DNA from: Streptomyces finlayi
GTDB lineage: Bacteria > Actinomycetota > Actinomycetes > Streptomycetales > Streptomycetaceae
Reading direction: 5' to 3'
Length of the DNA: 64,000 nt
Assembly: GCF_014216315.1 (NCBI RefSeq)
Contig: NZ_CP045702.1
Span: 1,488,001 to 1,552,000, forward strand
A model generated the notes under the pieces. The model worked only from the letters and a program-made list of their open reading frames with translations. It was not told the DNA's origin and did no database searches. Shown one piece after another: positions 63,700 to 64,000 of the stretch (position 1 is the stretch's first letter; each line of letters opens with the position of its first letter). A program made the position numbers and the translations under genes.

Positions 63700-64000
63700 G
63701 TGACCTTCGGATTCTCTCCGTCCCAAGCCTCTTCGATGCCAACGTCCTCGGTGTCCGCAGGCTCCGTCAACAGCCTTGCCCGAACGCTGGAACCAGCCGA
63801 ATGGGCCTCGGCCGGCATACCCCTGCTGCGGAGCCCACGAGAGGTCGTCAGCGGCCTGCACGCCCGCCATCGGCCGACTCCCGCGACCGCGGTCGTCGCC
63901 GTCCTCGACCACGAGGAGCGGCTCACCGCCAGCGCCTCGTTCGCCCGGCGGACGGGCGTGGCTGCCGACGGGTGGGAGTTCCGCAACGCCCTGCTGGCTC
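63700..64000 (+). CDS. Conserved Streptomyces hypothetical protein, cut by window edge
   Basis: The first 100 residues from GTG 63700 with GGGAGGACC upstream are seen. They read TFGFSPSQASSMPTSSVS, then AGSVNSLARTLEPAEWASAGIPLL and the strand TPATAVVAVLDHEERLTASASF. I recall close relatives in Streptomyces of about 200 residues and no known function. It runs off the right edge, so nothing of the C-terminus can be said. Confidence 0.75.
   Translation, partial: MTFGFSPSQASSMPTSSVSAGSVNSLARTLEPAEWASAGIPLLRSPREVVSGLHARHRPTPATAVVAVLDHEERLTASASFARRTGVAADGWEFRNALLA

Overview
The window is chromosomal DNA from a Streptomyces. It has very high GC content, GTG and TTG starts are common, and it carries the housekeeping sigma factor hrdB next to the sporulation regulator whiH, as well as sepH, cutRS and the DasR-type site in front of ptsH. 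From memory, the gene order follows the conserved core region around SCO5815-SCO5874 of S. coelicolor. No sequence comparison was run. Most of the window is therefore ordinary core genome. The unusual material lies in a few spots where genes have been broken, fused or inserted into.

Layout. 1-10 kb: a truncated GntR regulator, two RCK/TrkA potassium-channel regulators, a DUF3159 membrane protein with an OB-fold partner, the KdpE/KdpD pair (no kdpFABC nearby), an orphan ABC ATPase, then DUF3710, dUTPase and a thioesterase in one tight operon. 10-23 kb: DUF3093, an EcsC-like protein, DUF4193, CutRS, a 57-residue protein, inositol monophosphatase, the coproporphyrin ferrochelatase, an MFS transporter overlapping a sugar-lactone oxidase, a two-segment membrane protein, the divisome protein SepH, a rhodanese-type sulfurtransferase and a VOC protein. 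23-40 kb: a Ser/Thr kinase joined to an MFS transporter (frameshifted), thymidine kinase, a phosphatase/DUF5998/Pat acyltransferase run, HPr (ptsH) with a DasR site, a GntR regulator, an M23 peptidase under a c-di-AMP (ydaO) riboswitch, the paired M16 peptidases, and topoisomerase IV ParC.

40-46 kb is a decaying patch. It holds a MITE-like element with perfect terminal inverted repeats that supplies the stop codon of a CobW-type GTPase, a C-terminal scrap of a citrate-synthase-like gene, a CitA/DcuS-type sensor kinase that has lost its phosphorylation core, and its frameshifted response regulator. All of this sits beside an intact acetate/cation symporter and its DUF485 partner. 46-55 kb holds ParE, a DUF7455 zinc protein, a secreted trypsin, hrdB, whiH and a fused ATPase-permease. 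55-64 kb holds a Nudix/NrtR-type regulator with an apparently leaderless promoter and an operator in its spacer. It follows an N-terminal remnant of a glycogen-debranching gene and a DUF4192 gene split by an IS701-family element with a 4-bp CCGG duplication. Cold-shock protein, a RecQ helicase with a phosphoribosyltransferase-like tail, a zinc-ribbon peptide, a GNAT protein and a truncated Streptomyces hypothetical follow.

Functional links: chromosome topology and segregation (parC, parE), transcription and development (hrdB, whiH, sepH, cutRS), K+/osmotic signalling (two TrkA, KdpDE, c-di-AMP riboswitch on a cell-wall hydrolase), nucleotide metabolism (dut, tdk, Nudix) and carbon signalling (ptsH, ActP, the lost citrate sensor). 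No rRNA, tRNA or CRISPR array was seen.
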